DNA of 64,000 nt from Ceratodon purpureus (lineage: Eukaryota > Streptophyta > Bryopsida > Pseudoditrichales > Ditrichaceae), in the NCBI GenBank assembly GCA_014871385.1, contig CM026423.1:2112408-2176407 (forward strand). The letters are read 5' to 3'. Shown in pieces: positions 11,301 through 22,171 of this stretch. Position numbers and translations under genes: made by a program. The stretch's first letter is position 1, and every line of letters begins with the position of its first letter. The notes beneath the pieces were generated by a model, which saw nothing but the letters and a program-made list of their open reading frames with translations, made no database searches and was not told where the DNA came from.

Positions 11301-14300
11301 CCAAATGGGGCCCTTCACTAAAATACAAAAATTGGAAATTCTGAAAAAATAAAAAAAAACTAAGCAGCCCCACCCTCCCTCTCGGATCCGAGACCCTCAT
11401 TGAGGGAGGGGAGAATCATTAATATTTCCAAAATGGTTGATTTTTAAAATCTATCAAATTCAGAAAATTAAAAAAAACTGAAAAATAAAATAACCCCCAC
11501 CCTCCCTCTCGGATCCGAGACCCTCATTGAGGGAGGGGAGAATCTTTAATATTTCAAAATTGGTTGATTTCTAAAATCTGTCAAGTTCAGCAAATTTAAA
11601 AAAACAAAAAAAAAAAATAACCCCCACCCTCCCTCTCGGATCCGAGACCCTCATTGAGGGAGGGGAGAATCATTAATATTTCCGAAATGGTTGATTATTC
11701 AAATCTATCAAATTCAGAAAATTAAAAAAACAAAAAGAAAAATAACCCCCACCCTCCCTCTCGGATCCGAGACCCTCATTGAGGGAGGGGAGAATCATTA
11801 ATATTTCCGAAATGGTTGATTTTTCAAATCTATCAAATTCAGAAAATTAAAAAAACAAAAAAAAAAATAACCCCCACCCTCCCTCTCGGATCCGAGACCC
11901 TCATTGAGGGAGGGGAGAATCATTAATATTTCCAAAATGGTTGATTTTTAAAATCTATCAAATTCAGAAAATTAAAAAGAAAAAAAAAAAAATAACCCCC
12001 ACCCTCCCTCTCGGATCCGAGACCCTCATTGAGGGAGGGGAGAATCATTAATATTTCCAAAATGGTTGATTTTTAAAATCTATCAAATTCAGAAAATTAA
12101 AAAAAACAAAAAAAAAAATAACCCCCACCCTCCCTCTCGGATCCGAGACCCTCATTGAGGGAGGGGAGAATCATTAATATTTCCAAAATGGTTGATTTTT
12201 AAAATCTATCAAATTCAGAAAATTAAAAAAAACTGAAAAATAAAATAACCCCCACCCTCCCTCTCGGATCCGAGACCCTCATTGAGGGAGGGGAGAATCT
12301 TTAATATTTCAAAATTGGTTGATTTCTAAAATCTGTCAAGTTCAGCAAATTTAAAAAAACAAAAAAAAAAAATAACCCCCACCCTCCCTCTCGGATCCGA
12401 GACCCTCATTGAGGGAGGGGAGAATCATTAATATTTCCAAAATGGTTGAATTTTAAAATCTATCAAATTCAGAAACTTAAAAAGAACAAAAAGAAAAATA
12501 ACCTCCACCCTCCCTCTCGGATCCGAGACCCTCATTGAGGGAGGGGAGAATCATTATTATTTCCGAAATGGTTGAATTTTAAAATCTATCAAATTCAGAA
12601 ACTTAAAAAGAACAAAAAGAAAAATAACCCCCACCCTCCCTCTCGGATCCGAGACCCTCATTGAGGGAGGGGAGAATCATTATTATTTCCGAAATGGTTG
12701 ATTTTTCAAATCTATCAAATTCAGAAAATTAAAAAAACAAAAAAAAAAATAACCCCCACCCTCCCTCTCGGATCCGAGACCCTCATTGAGGGAGGGGAGA
12801 ATCATTAATATTTCCAAAATGGTTGATTTTTAAAATCTATCAAATTCAGAAAATTAAAAAGAACAAAAAAAAAAATAACCCCCACCCTCCCTCTCGGATC
12901 CGAGACCCTCATTGAGGGAGGGGAGAATCATTAATATTTCCAAAATGGTTGATTTTTAAAATCTATCAAATTCAGAAAATTAAAAAAAACAAAAAAAAAA
13001 ATAACCCCCACCCTCCCTCTCGGATCCGAGACCCTCATTGAGGGAGGGGAGAATCATTAATATTTCCGAAATGGTTGATTATTCAAATCTATCAAATTCA
13101 GAAAATTAAAAAAACAAAAAGAAAAATAACCCCCACCCTCCCTCTCGGATCCGAGACCCTCATTGAGGGAGGGGAGAATCATTAATATTTCCGAAATGGT
13201 TGATTATTCAAATCTATCAAATTCAGAAAATTAAAAAGAACAAAAAAAAAAATAACCCCCACCCTCCCTCTCGGATCCGAGACCCTCATTGAGGGAGGGG
13301 AGAATCTTTAATATTTCCAAAATGGTTCCTTATTTAAAAAAACTAAATCGGAAAATTAACATGGATTTGGACGGGCAGGCTGCAGGAAATACAAAATGTT
13401 TTAAAAAGTGACTACAGTAACCACTAAAAATCAGCAAGTTGGGAGTTAAATGTTCACAAGGTTAACTTGCAGATAACATACAGTTCACTAGTAGTTTACT
13501 CAACGTTAACTTTGTGTCAAGTGATACTGAAGTCATCCTTATGATGTAGATGACATAGTGACTTACAAAAGTCATACACTCAGAAAGTGTAGGAGTTTAC
13601 CCCTTGGAGAAAATTTGGGCCATTTGCGGGATCAGCAATTGCAAGTAAGCGCGTCAGACGTGTCAACAACTGTGTCTTTTTCACCTCAACTGCCTCTGCT
13701 ACAACCTCTTCTAGTTCGGTAGGGCTTCCCGTTTTGTCGTTGTCTGTACCGGAAATGAGACTGTCCCTGTAGCTCCTTATTGCCTCTTCTTGAGCAGCAG
13801 ATATTTCACGCTGAATTCATAAATACAAGATTTAGAAATTGATTTCACAAAATCAAATGATAAACATTAATACATTGAAATATAGTTAATGAGGAATACC
13901 TCATAGAGAAATTTCACAAACGCATCCTGTGTCAAATGGTACCACTTCTTCCCCTTGATCTTCTTGTATTCTATCATGCTAGCTTGGAGATCGTCGTCAT
14001 TAACAAGGCCTTTGAGCTGATCAAAGTCCAGCAAGCCTAATTGCTGGACACGCTTAAGCTCGTGTGTCAAGTGTGTTGCAACATGGTCAACTTGATTCTT
14101 CCTATATTCATCACAAGATTAGATCAATATTTTTAGTCTGTGTGAAGAAAACCCATCCTTGGGTCAAAACAGTATAGATAAAAAATATGAAATAGATAAC
14201 TTACTTGTTCCAGTCCGTCATGGCATGCAACAACATGTTGCGGTTCTGAGGAGTGACGTTTATGATCATGGAACGAACTGAAACGTGGAAGGCAGGATCA

Positions 14301-17062
14301 TCGCCATGAAGAGAATTGATAATGTCCATCCATGCAAGAAGGCGATGATTACCATCCCAAACGTAGAAGAAACGGTTTGAGAACTTCTCTAGTCTAGAAT
14401 CCTCCTTCAATCGTGATTCAAATAGCTCATCTTGCTCACGCCACAGAGATGACCAACTTCCACGATGCTCCTCTGTCACAACTGACTCTTCCATTGAGTA
14501 GCTGTTCAGTGACAAATAAAAAGAGGCTGAAGCTCGCCTGTAACCATGAGCAAATTCAGCCTTCAACTTTGCAATATCAGTCTTCAAAGGATCCCTGACG
14601 TCCGTCATAGGGATCATACGACAAAGTGGCACGTCAATTTCAAGGCCTGGATAGTCCATGGCCTGCTGGATGGCTGCGTGGCTATTTCCCCTCACTGCTT
14701 GGCGGAGCTTTTCCTCCATTGCTGCCAAACCTCCTTCTTCCTGCTCAAAAGATGTGGTGCCAATACAGTCGAGCTCTTCTGATACCATCATCGATGAAGC
14801 CATCTCAACGACAATCTGTCATTACATAAATTAGTAAATTAATGCCAAGTATATATGACGGAAAATTAGACAAGTAATGAGGTATTAAGAATCTTGATAC
14901 TATCTAAGACTGTTACTGACAATGCAACAAGATACCATCCACAATGACGGGATTTGTTTAGGAATAATATAAAACAACTGTGAAAACGAAATAAATATGT
15001 AAATGATTCTAATTTACCGGCTATCAATTGCACAGGCTTCTCAAAAAATATTTAGCATGCTTCACTATCCCCAACTTATCAAGGATTAGCCTATTGTATT
15101 GTATAGACAAAACAAAGACGGAGTGCTTTATGATAAAAACTAACCTGTGGTGAAGATCTCCCAACCACCGAGGCTAGCAGTGGCTGCTGCAATGAAGCAG
15201 CTCCGGACAAGGATCGCAATACCTGCACAGGGCCCACCCAAATCTCAAGGTCGTTAATATCAAGGTTGGAACAGTTTCAAAATGTTTGTGAGAATTTTCC
15301 TACACTGTGAAAAACTCCTGCACATACGTCTAAGTTTCAATTCCATTTCCACAGTTAGCGAGCAGTTGAGCACGGAGCAGTAGGCGGTATGTCACAGTGG
15401 TTGTGAATTCCTCGTCTCGCAAGTAAGCAATCTCATCCTCCAACTATTGTTTCTAGACTTTGCTGTTACATATGATTCAAAAGTGGCTCAGATTACCCAG
15501 TCGTGCACTGCATCTCCTATCTACAGCGGCCTTCAATATGCGTCCTCCCACTCCTCAAGATGCTGAGTAATCCTCTAGTGCAGAACTGTTACCTCAACGA
15601 AGACCTCCATTGACACTTCACAACTAAAATGTGGATCACTAGGACTTGTTTACATCTGTCAGTGTTCACGGAACTCAATACGTGTGAACCCCTGGTTGAC
15701 TTCGCAGGATTTAATTCCATCGCAAACCCAACCACAGACAACGAGCAGAGTTGACATGGCAATCAAAATGGCGACGCCGACGCTTGCGCCAGTCTTCGTG
15801 GCGATCATGCTCGCATCGCAGTGGACGACCATCCACGCGAGGTCCATGCGAGGCGACTTCGACACCCAGGAGTTGTGAAAAACTCGCTTGACACCGAACC
15901 CAAAGAGAATGATCATTCACAGGAATCAACACCCAAATATGCAGCCACCTTCTTTACACAAAACCTGACTCGAAAACCACGCTTGCAGGTACCACCGAGT
16001 ACCAGCTGCCACAAGCAAGCCTCGCAGCAAGGTGAGAAACTCACTTGACACCGAACCCAAAGAGAATGAGACCGATCAATACCTCGGGATACGATACAAG
16101 CTTTGGGCGCGGAGACTGGAGGAGATGTGACGCTGCAAAAGGAGAGCACCCAGAATCCTGCAAGAGCAAACGAAGCACATGTCAACCGACTGCAACACAA
16201 TCACACTCAACCGGGCTCAAGCACAATCGAAAGAGCAAGAGCAGGAGAAGGCTTCTGGCAAGGTGAGTAACTCACGAGACGCCGAGGAGAGAGGAGATTA
16301 TCAGCGACGGCTGCATGTGATATACTGTCCAGGTTAGCTCGAACTTCGAGTAGGTCTGGGTGTTCAATCTCCTCGCGCCCCGTCCTTTTGCTTTGATCTG
16401 TGGGTCCGACTTCAGCTTGATCTGGGAGTTCAATCTCCTCGCGGCCTTTCGTTTCGGTCTGTGGCGTGGCTCGGCATTGGAGTTGACGACGCAATTCTAT
16501 CTCCTCGTGTCCTCTGCTTTTGATCTGACCTGGAATCAGATTCTAGATGGCCGGGCAAGTCCATAAGCCATCTGGAGTTAATCAAGGGTGCTCACTTGCA
16601 GTGTCACGGCGAGCTAATTATCTAGGTATTATAATTTTTCCATGTCATCTAGAACCTAGTTCTGACCCGTTGTTGGTAACCAATGCATATGATTTAACTA
16701 ATATCAAGGAGAAAAATAATAGCCCGTAAAAAATCTGATTTGACAAAGAATAGAAATTAGCGGATAATGAACACATAGTTATATCAATATTCCAGGAGTC
16801 CTACTTATATAAACATTACATCATGGAGACAACGTACCTTTGTGAGCGCCTCCAAACTCCTAACCTTCAGACCCTGTGAGTCATCTGAACTCCCGTCAAC
16901 ATCGACAATTTCGCACAATGTCTTCTTGTGACGTCGTTCTCGTTGGGCCTTAAGTTGCTTGGGGTTTGTGAAATGACTACTTCTTCTTCTACCCTTCTCC
17001 TTACCTCTACATGTCCTAGGCGCTCTCGGAACTACTAAACTTGATCTCTCTTCTTGACTCAT
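8367..17062 (-). CDS. Element A ParB-like/DNA-methyltransferase-like protein (multi-exon)
   Basis: This is a spliced gene read right to left. Supported exons, approximate ends: 17062-16839, about 16530-16277, 14815-14205, 14101-13900, 13810-13601, 11053-10835, 10725-9084, 8996-8786, 8694-8367. Exons between 16.2 and 14.8 kb are unresolved. The first exon is short and basic (KTLCEIV region). The second carries three GREEIE-type repeats. The 14.8-14.2 kb exon holds a ParB-like domain: a PLCRM..ldvR segment, a GYR turn and the box FFYVWDGNHRLLAW. The 10.7-9.1 kb exon contains a lysine/glutamate-rich coiled coil and then a permuted beta-class methyltransferase fold. There DLIIFDVPEDLPVPG stands in the DPPY position, and GAREKSVNFLEALVDL leads to DIVMDLNASTG (SAM loop). 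The loop continues in the next exon as ASIRASKSINRHVIAFEDD. The tail is acidic and serine-rich. Motif IV lacks the second proline and the aromatic, so catalysis is doubtful. The same domain order occurs in phage and bacterial ParB-methylase fusions. The function is inferred to be self-DNA recognition or anti-silencing. Confidence 0.65.
11340..13330. repeat. intronic tandem array of a palindromic motif (element A)
   Basis: Sixteen units of about 125 bp fill the intron between exons 13810-13601 and 11053-10835 of the ParB/methyltransferase-like gene. Each unit has a core of CCCTCCCT, CTCGGATCCGAG, ACCCTCATTGAGGGAGGGG and then an A/T-rich spacer. CTCGGATCCGAG is a perfect 12-bp palindrome. It is flanked by CCTCCCTC/GAGGGAGG arms that can pair outside it, so each core is a nested inverted repeat. 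The first palindrome is at 11381-11392 and the last at 13270-13281. A decayed unit lies at about 11175-11220. The cores are nearly invariant while the spacers vary, which suggests selection or recent homogenisation of the core. Confidence 0.95.
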
Positions 17063-18001
17063 GTGTCTGTTTCAGAGACTCTTAGATACTAATGACAAAC
17101 GGAAACAAAATGCAGTGAAGAACTCGTCATCTGTATGATAGTGGTACTTAAGGATAACAATCTCTAGAACGTATCTCTAAACCACTACATCTAGGGGTGT
17201 TGAAGCAGGCCAGCTGTAGCCGCCTTTGTAGATCTACATGAACTCCATAATAAGTATAAACTAAATCAATAGAATTACTTTTGATTGAAAACGCGTAGTG
17301 GCTAGTCCCTTGCAGTTGGTGAGATTGAGTATCTACGCTGGATGTCAGTGGAGTTTTGGACTTTGTTTAGATTTTGGTAGTGCTTAGCTGTTCTTCATAA
17401 ATAAATCGGCCACTTACTGGACTGACTTTTGGAAAAGCCCATTGGCCAGATGTTCGAAGCCGTCATTCCCAGCCAAAATATAACAATCTTGCCGGGCTCA
17501 ATTAATAGTAATAAATTACTTGACAGCTTCTGGCTTGATAGTTGCAGCCGTCAAGGGAATGCTAAATTGTTATTAATCAAATCAATTGTTTAATAATATA
17601 CTTGCCAATATGACATCCCATTCTTTACAGATCATATTTTTATAGAATTAGAACTTCTATAAATTGTATTGCATTTCGAAGTGGCGTTGCTAATTACTTA
17701 AGATCAGCCACTATATATTGGAGGCTTGATAAAGCTTCTAACATCTCTTTTCATTCTTAAGAAAGAGCTCTGTATTTTCAGATACATTCGAACTTAAATT
17801 AAGCTATACAGGTCATGGTCAATTCGTCAATACACTCTACTTCATTCTAGAGTATGTTAGCTGTCCCACCACACTAACCACTACCAACTATATAATCTCT
17901 ACAACCTGGAACACACCAAGCACATCTTCTTACACTGTACTTGCACAAGCTCTCCTCCAATGCATGATTGTACTTAATCTATCTTCTATAGTACACTTAG
18001 A
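17063..18001. promoter_or_regulatory. divergent promoter region of element A
   Basis: About 940 bp separate the ATG of the ParB-like gene (minus) from the ATG of the transposase (plus). Elements B and C keep the same arrangement with 802 and 920 bp. No copy of the A palindrome was seen here. A TATA-like 'ctatatattggag' at about 17710 could serve the transposase. No other site can be supported. Confidence 0.5.
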
Positions 18002-21000
18002 ATGGCCTCTCTACGGTCTCATGATGGAGGTATTCCTTTTGTGATGTCGGTAGGTCCAGACAATAAGGTAGTTGTGGAGGAGCGATTACTTAGCCTCAGG
18101 TTTGGGTTTAGAGCTGGGACTATTTACGTGGAAGAAGAGGTCTTTGATGATAATGGTGAGATTCTTGAGTGTGTATTTCAAGTCAAAGATAGTACACCCG
18201 ATGGTTACGTCTGGACTCTTAGCACTGGAACTTTCAAGGTTTATGGGTTATCCCATGCACAGATGTCTGAGTCTACTGTTCTTTTGACCCCTCCTCCTTC
18301 CACATCAACAGTTCAAGTTCCTGGTCTAGCATCTGTCAAAATTGAACCCAGTGACAACTCAGTACATTTGTTGAGTGACTCGGATGATGACACTCAGAGT
18401 GAGATCAAGCTAGGAGACACTAGGTCGAATCCATTTCAGAGTCGTGGATCCCAGGACTCAGGTCGTCCATCTCGACAGGGTAGTCGTTCTAGTATGTCTG
18501 CGTCATTGTCTACAGGGCGTCCACCTATTCACCCTGCTTCCAAAAAAATCAAGAGCATTATGTTTTCCATCAGAATGACAGCATCAAGAAGGGGCTCCCG
18601 ATCAGAATTATCGAAGATTGATTTCGACACTATAGAACATGAACAAGTGAAGTATTTACCGCCAGTCTATGATGGAGACAAGATTTTCGAGCTGCCCCCT
18701 ATACCAGAAGGAGTTCCAAATCCATTTGGAGGTGGAATGGACGGGATGAGCAAGCAGTATGATGGCCACACCTGGTGCAAGACCATGACCACAAACATCA
18801 AGAATGAGTATGGCCTCACCTATCGTAAGTCAACCTGTACCGGACACTTACAATGTCCCAACATGAGTTGTGATTACATCTGCAGGAATGATGGGATGGT
18901 AAATAGCACTGAATGGTCAGGCGTAGCTTTAGTACCATTCTCTGTGGGAGGCTTCCCCACAGAGAAATCTACTTTAACATGCAAAGTATGTCAGACACCT
19001 CCTAGTTGTCTAGCATTGTGCGATGCTAGAATTTATCATGTGTCGTCTTCAGATAATGGTATGACCCGTGCGGCCATTCATTTAGGACGTCATAGACATC
19101 CTGTATCTAAAGGCAGATGCCAAGATTCTATGGATATCATGTTTGACTGCATTGCTAAGGAGGTTCAGAGGACACCTAACGCCAAAAACTCTGCTATCGT
19201 TTTAGCGGCCAGCAAGCAGTATCTTGCCGATGCTTTGATCCGACCTACTGCAGGGGGCAGTCATCTTCGCGGAGCATCTATGGATGCTGTAATGGATCAA
19301 TTTGAGACTCTTTCTTCACCGAATATACGCAATTTTGTTTCTGGATCGAAGAGGTTTTTCCGTCAAGGGAGAGGAGTCACAGATAGCATCCTCGAGCTGA
19401 AGGATTACTCCAACTTTGATTTCATCCACCGTAATCAATTCCCTGGACAGAATGAAGGCAAGGTGTTTCTGTTCAAGATGTCCACTGATCGTCCAGGAAG
19501 CGGTGTGGATTTGGTGAAGCGCATGCAGCCTGGAGGTGATCTTCAAGACTGCTGGATCATGTTCGACCATGTTAGGCGTGTAGCTGACTGGACCACAATG
19601 GCATGCCACGTTTATGACAGTAAGTATTGTAAAGTTATGACAATTGCCCTTTGTGACATGCAATCCGAAGATGCTGCTGCTCAAGAGTTATTTTGGCTCC
19701 AGCTCAATGAAGTTATGCGCAAGAACGGCCTTGAAAATACTAATTTCAAAGGGTTCATGGCTGACAATGCTGGAGCGAACTGGCACGCTGTTCGGAAGGT
19801 GTATGGGAACGGAGACCCCAATGATCCCATGGAAGAACGGGAGCGCACTTGTCTTTTCCACTGGACAAAGTGCCTTCAGAGGGCTACTTCTCGGAATATA
19901 TTGCCAAGCTTTCAAGACCAACACAAAGCTTTGTGCAAAGTATGGAAGGACGCAAAGACTCAGGAGGAAGCAGAAGCGCAATACAACGTCATCCGCGGGT
20001 GGTGGCTTTCATCAGGCGCTACAACTGAAGAAGGAAGGCGTCATCTAAATGATTGGATGGTTTTCTGGCACTATCGATATAGACAATGGGGAGGGTCGAT
20101 GCAGCTTGTAAGTTCATTCATTTCTAAACCTCCCATGAAGCAGTAGAATACTTTTCTTTTTATCTATAATCCTGAAAATGACCTGATTTCCTTTATTGTA
20201 TTTCCCAGGATCTTACTCTTGACGAAAGAGCCGACATGCCTTCCTGCAACCTTGCGGAAACCGTGCATAACAGATGGCTTCAACAATCAGGGAACACAAT
20301 GACCTGTTTGTATGAGGCAACAGTGGATGATATGATCCGAGCATTCATGCAGATCACTAGTTACCGGTCTTGGCTGAAGGGAGGAAAGGGCGGTAAAGGT
20401 CCGGACAGAGCAGAACTTCGTTTACGCCACGCGCAACGCTCTGGTGACCCCAAGTTGATTGCTGAGGCAGTTAATTCCTACCCGGGAGCCGAGGATTTAC
20501 TGACGAAGAAAGGAGGCTTGGAAGGTGCAGAGATTTTTGGATCTACGAAACGGAAGTTAGATTTGCCACCTGGTTCTAGTCATGACTCGCATCGCTATGA
20601 TACAGTGAATTATTCAATTCCTCGTGATGGCACGAGATCCACCAGAGCACGCATTGAGGAGGCTCTTTCTCAACCTGACTCCGGTGTTGAACACTCTACT
20701 TCAGTGCAGGAGACAGATTGCGACCCGTCTAAGTGGCACATTGCCAGACTGTCCGGCAAGTCTAACCGAAAATGCCAAGCTATGCAGGCTCATACAAATG
20801 AGAAGTGCGATACCCGAGTGCGCCGAGGTACACATGGTACGCCTGCTCCTACCTATGTAGGGCTGAAGAAGGAGTTCAGAACCGATCGCCATATTTCTAC
20901 TGACTTCTGGTTTTGCGCCGATGACATTAATAGATGTGTGAAGGGCACAAAGAAGTCGTTTGTGATCGATTGGCCATCTATCCCGCAGACTTGGCCTGTG

Positions 21001-21579
21001 AAACGGGGCACGAACCTGACCATGAAAGAGATTTTGGCTCTTGAAGACGCCGGGTTCCAACTCCAACAACGTGGAGTACTATCACCTCGTCGTCAGTTCC
21101 AAGTTTCTGCTAATATGCCGCTTCCAAGGAGTCATTTCCCGGTTCCTGTCGATCCGGATACACACCCGACGACTCGAAACGGATATGCCATCAGGAGAAG
21201 TTCTGACGCTCCTACCTCCGACCACCGCAACAAGTGGAGCAGTGCGGGTCTCATGAACAACTACTAGATTACAAATGTCACATCGATTCCATATCCAGGA
21301 TTTGGCTGCGTCATCTCCTTGAAGAGTCCAAGTGAAACGATATATTGTATCACCATCACGGACTTCCCTGGATGTACTTGCCCTGACTTCATGAAAATGA
21401 CTTCGGAAACACTTGGCAAAAGAGGACAGTGGAAGTACTGCAAGCATGTTTATTATATCTTCCGCTATCTATGTGAGATGGATTACAAGGTTGATACTTT
21501 TATGCACGCCCCTAGCTTCAGCTTCAACGAAGTTATGCGTGTTCTGGAGATGGCCAAAGTTGCTCAACCGCTTCAGTAG
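18002..21579 (+). CDS. Element A MULE transposase with zinc regions and SWIM finger
   Basis: The exons are 18002-20107 and 20209-21579 (101-bp GT-AG intron, phase 0). The N-terminal domain (about residues 1-100) is shared with B and C. Around residues 255-365 lies a C/H-rich region (GHTWCK, CTGHLQCPN..C, CKVC..PPSC, H.GRHRHP) like the WRKY/GCM1 fingers seen in many MULEs. The DDE core shows D in IMFDHVRRV (about 522), D in GFMADNAGANWHAV (about 588), the CLFHW box (about 617-620) and E in CNLAETVHNRW (about 719). A SWIM finger follows: CTCPDF, then YCKHVYYIF (about 1091-1120). An in-frame TAG at 21265-21267 lies between the core and SWIM, and the same frame continues past it for 104 codons. 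It could be a nonsense change, a read-through site or part of an unrecognised mini-intron. Role: cutting and joining element ends in the nucleus. Confidence 0.85.
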
Positions 21580-22103
21580 TTTCTTATGGTTAGACTGTGA
21601 AATCAAGTGACCAATACAGTTCAAGAGTACATTATATGAATAGCGGAATTGATTTGTTTTGGCTTTGTGATGGATTTGGAATCCGCTTAACATAAATAAA
21701 GGTCACTATTTATGTATATATTGTCCACCTGTTTAATGTCTTGGCCGTAAAATGAAACCAAGAGAAGAATATCTCCGAGGCATGAAGGAATATTCTCCTC
21801 TCGGATCCGAGAGGAGAATATTCCTTCATGCCTCGGAAATATTCTTCTATTGTATCCGCGACTACAATAATGCAAAAAAAAAATAAAAATAAAAAATTGG
21901 ATATACATTCTGTATGTGACTTGAACAGTAAGCTTTCATATCCAACCATTCACATTTGATTGATTCCACGGTTATAGGGTCTACTTTATTTGCATTCATA
22001 TATTCCAACGAAATGTCCTAAACTGCTCACCATTGTTTGATTGCTCTCAAAAAAATTTCAAAAAAAAAAAAAAAAAAAATCAAATTTTTCCATAAAAAAT
22101 TTA
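21580..22103. other. 3' flank of the element A transposase
   Basis: This non-coding stretch holds the 84-bp palindrome at 21764-21847, the subterminal box CCACGGTTATAGGGTCT at 21966-21982 (its inverted partner lies near the left end at 8041-8053), and a long A-run at 22060-22079. Confidence 0.6.
21764..21847. repeat. 84-bp near-perfect palindrome centred on the A motif
   Basis: The arms of 42 bp mirror each other with about one mismatch. The centre falls between 21805 and 21806, exactly in the middle of CTCGGATCCGAG, the same palindrome iterated at 11.4-13.3 kb. It lies 185 bp past the transposase stop. It could act as a terminator-like hairpin in RNA, a cruciform in DNA, or a strong binding site for the element's own protein. 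Confidence 0.9.
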
Positions 22104-22161
22104 AAATTTAGTGCTCACCGCTCACTGCTCACCGCTCACCGCTCACAAGATAGCGTCGCTG
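22104..22161 (-). repeat. right terminal inverted repeat of element A
   Basis: Read on the minus strand it starts CAGCGACGCTATCTT and continues with five heptamers of the GTGAGCN type and CTAAATTT, mirroring 7930-7987. Confidence 0.85.
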
Positions 22162-22171
22162 CTCACTCACC
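22162..22171. repeat. target-site duplication, right of element A
   Basis: CTCACTCACC, identical to 7920-7929 and directly abutting the end of the right inverted repeat. Confidence 0.65.

Larger units (their letters stand above)
7930..22161. mobile_element. Element A: complete MULE-type transposon, 14.2 kb
   Basis: The element is bounded by 58-bp terminal inverted repeats at 7930-7987 and 22104-22161 and flanked by the 10-bp direct repeat CTCACTCACC at 7920-7929 and 22162-22171. That duplication length is usual for Mutator-like elements. Inside are two divergent genes: a ParB/methyltransferase-like gene on the minus strand (8367-17062) and a DDE/SWIM transposase on the plus strand (18002-21579). 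A 16-unit palindromic tandem array lies in an intron of the first gene. The terminal distance from outer end to the GAGCGG core is 23 bp at all ends of elements A and B and at the one visible end of C, which supports the boundaries. Confidence 0.85.

Noticed and set aside
11340-13330. CRISPR-like array of palindromic repeats with spacers
   Set aside because: The spacers are near-identical A/T tracts, the unit is 125 bp, and the array lies in an intron of a spliced plant gene. It is a tandem repeat, not CRISPR.
16045-16494. Independent small genes in the unresolved part of the A ParB-like gene
   Set aside because: Plus-strand frames here lack support. The minus-strand frame at about 16530-16277 is better explained as an exon with GREEIE repeats and a donor at its end.
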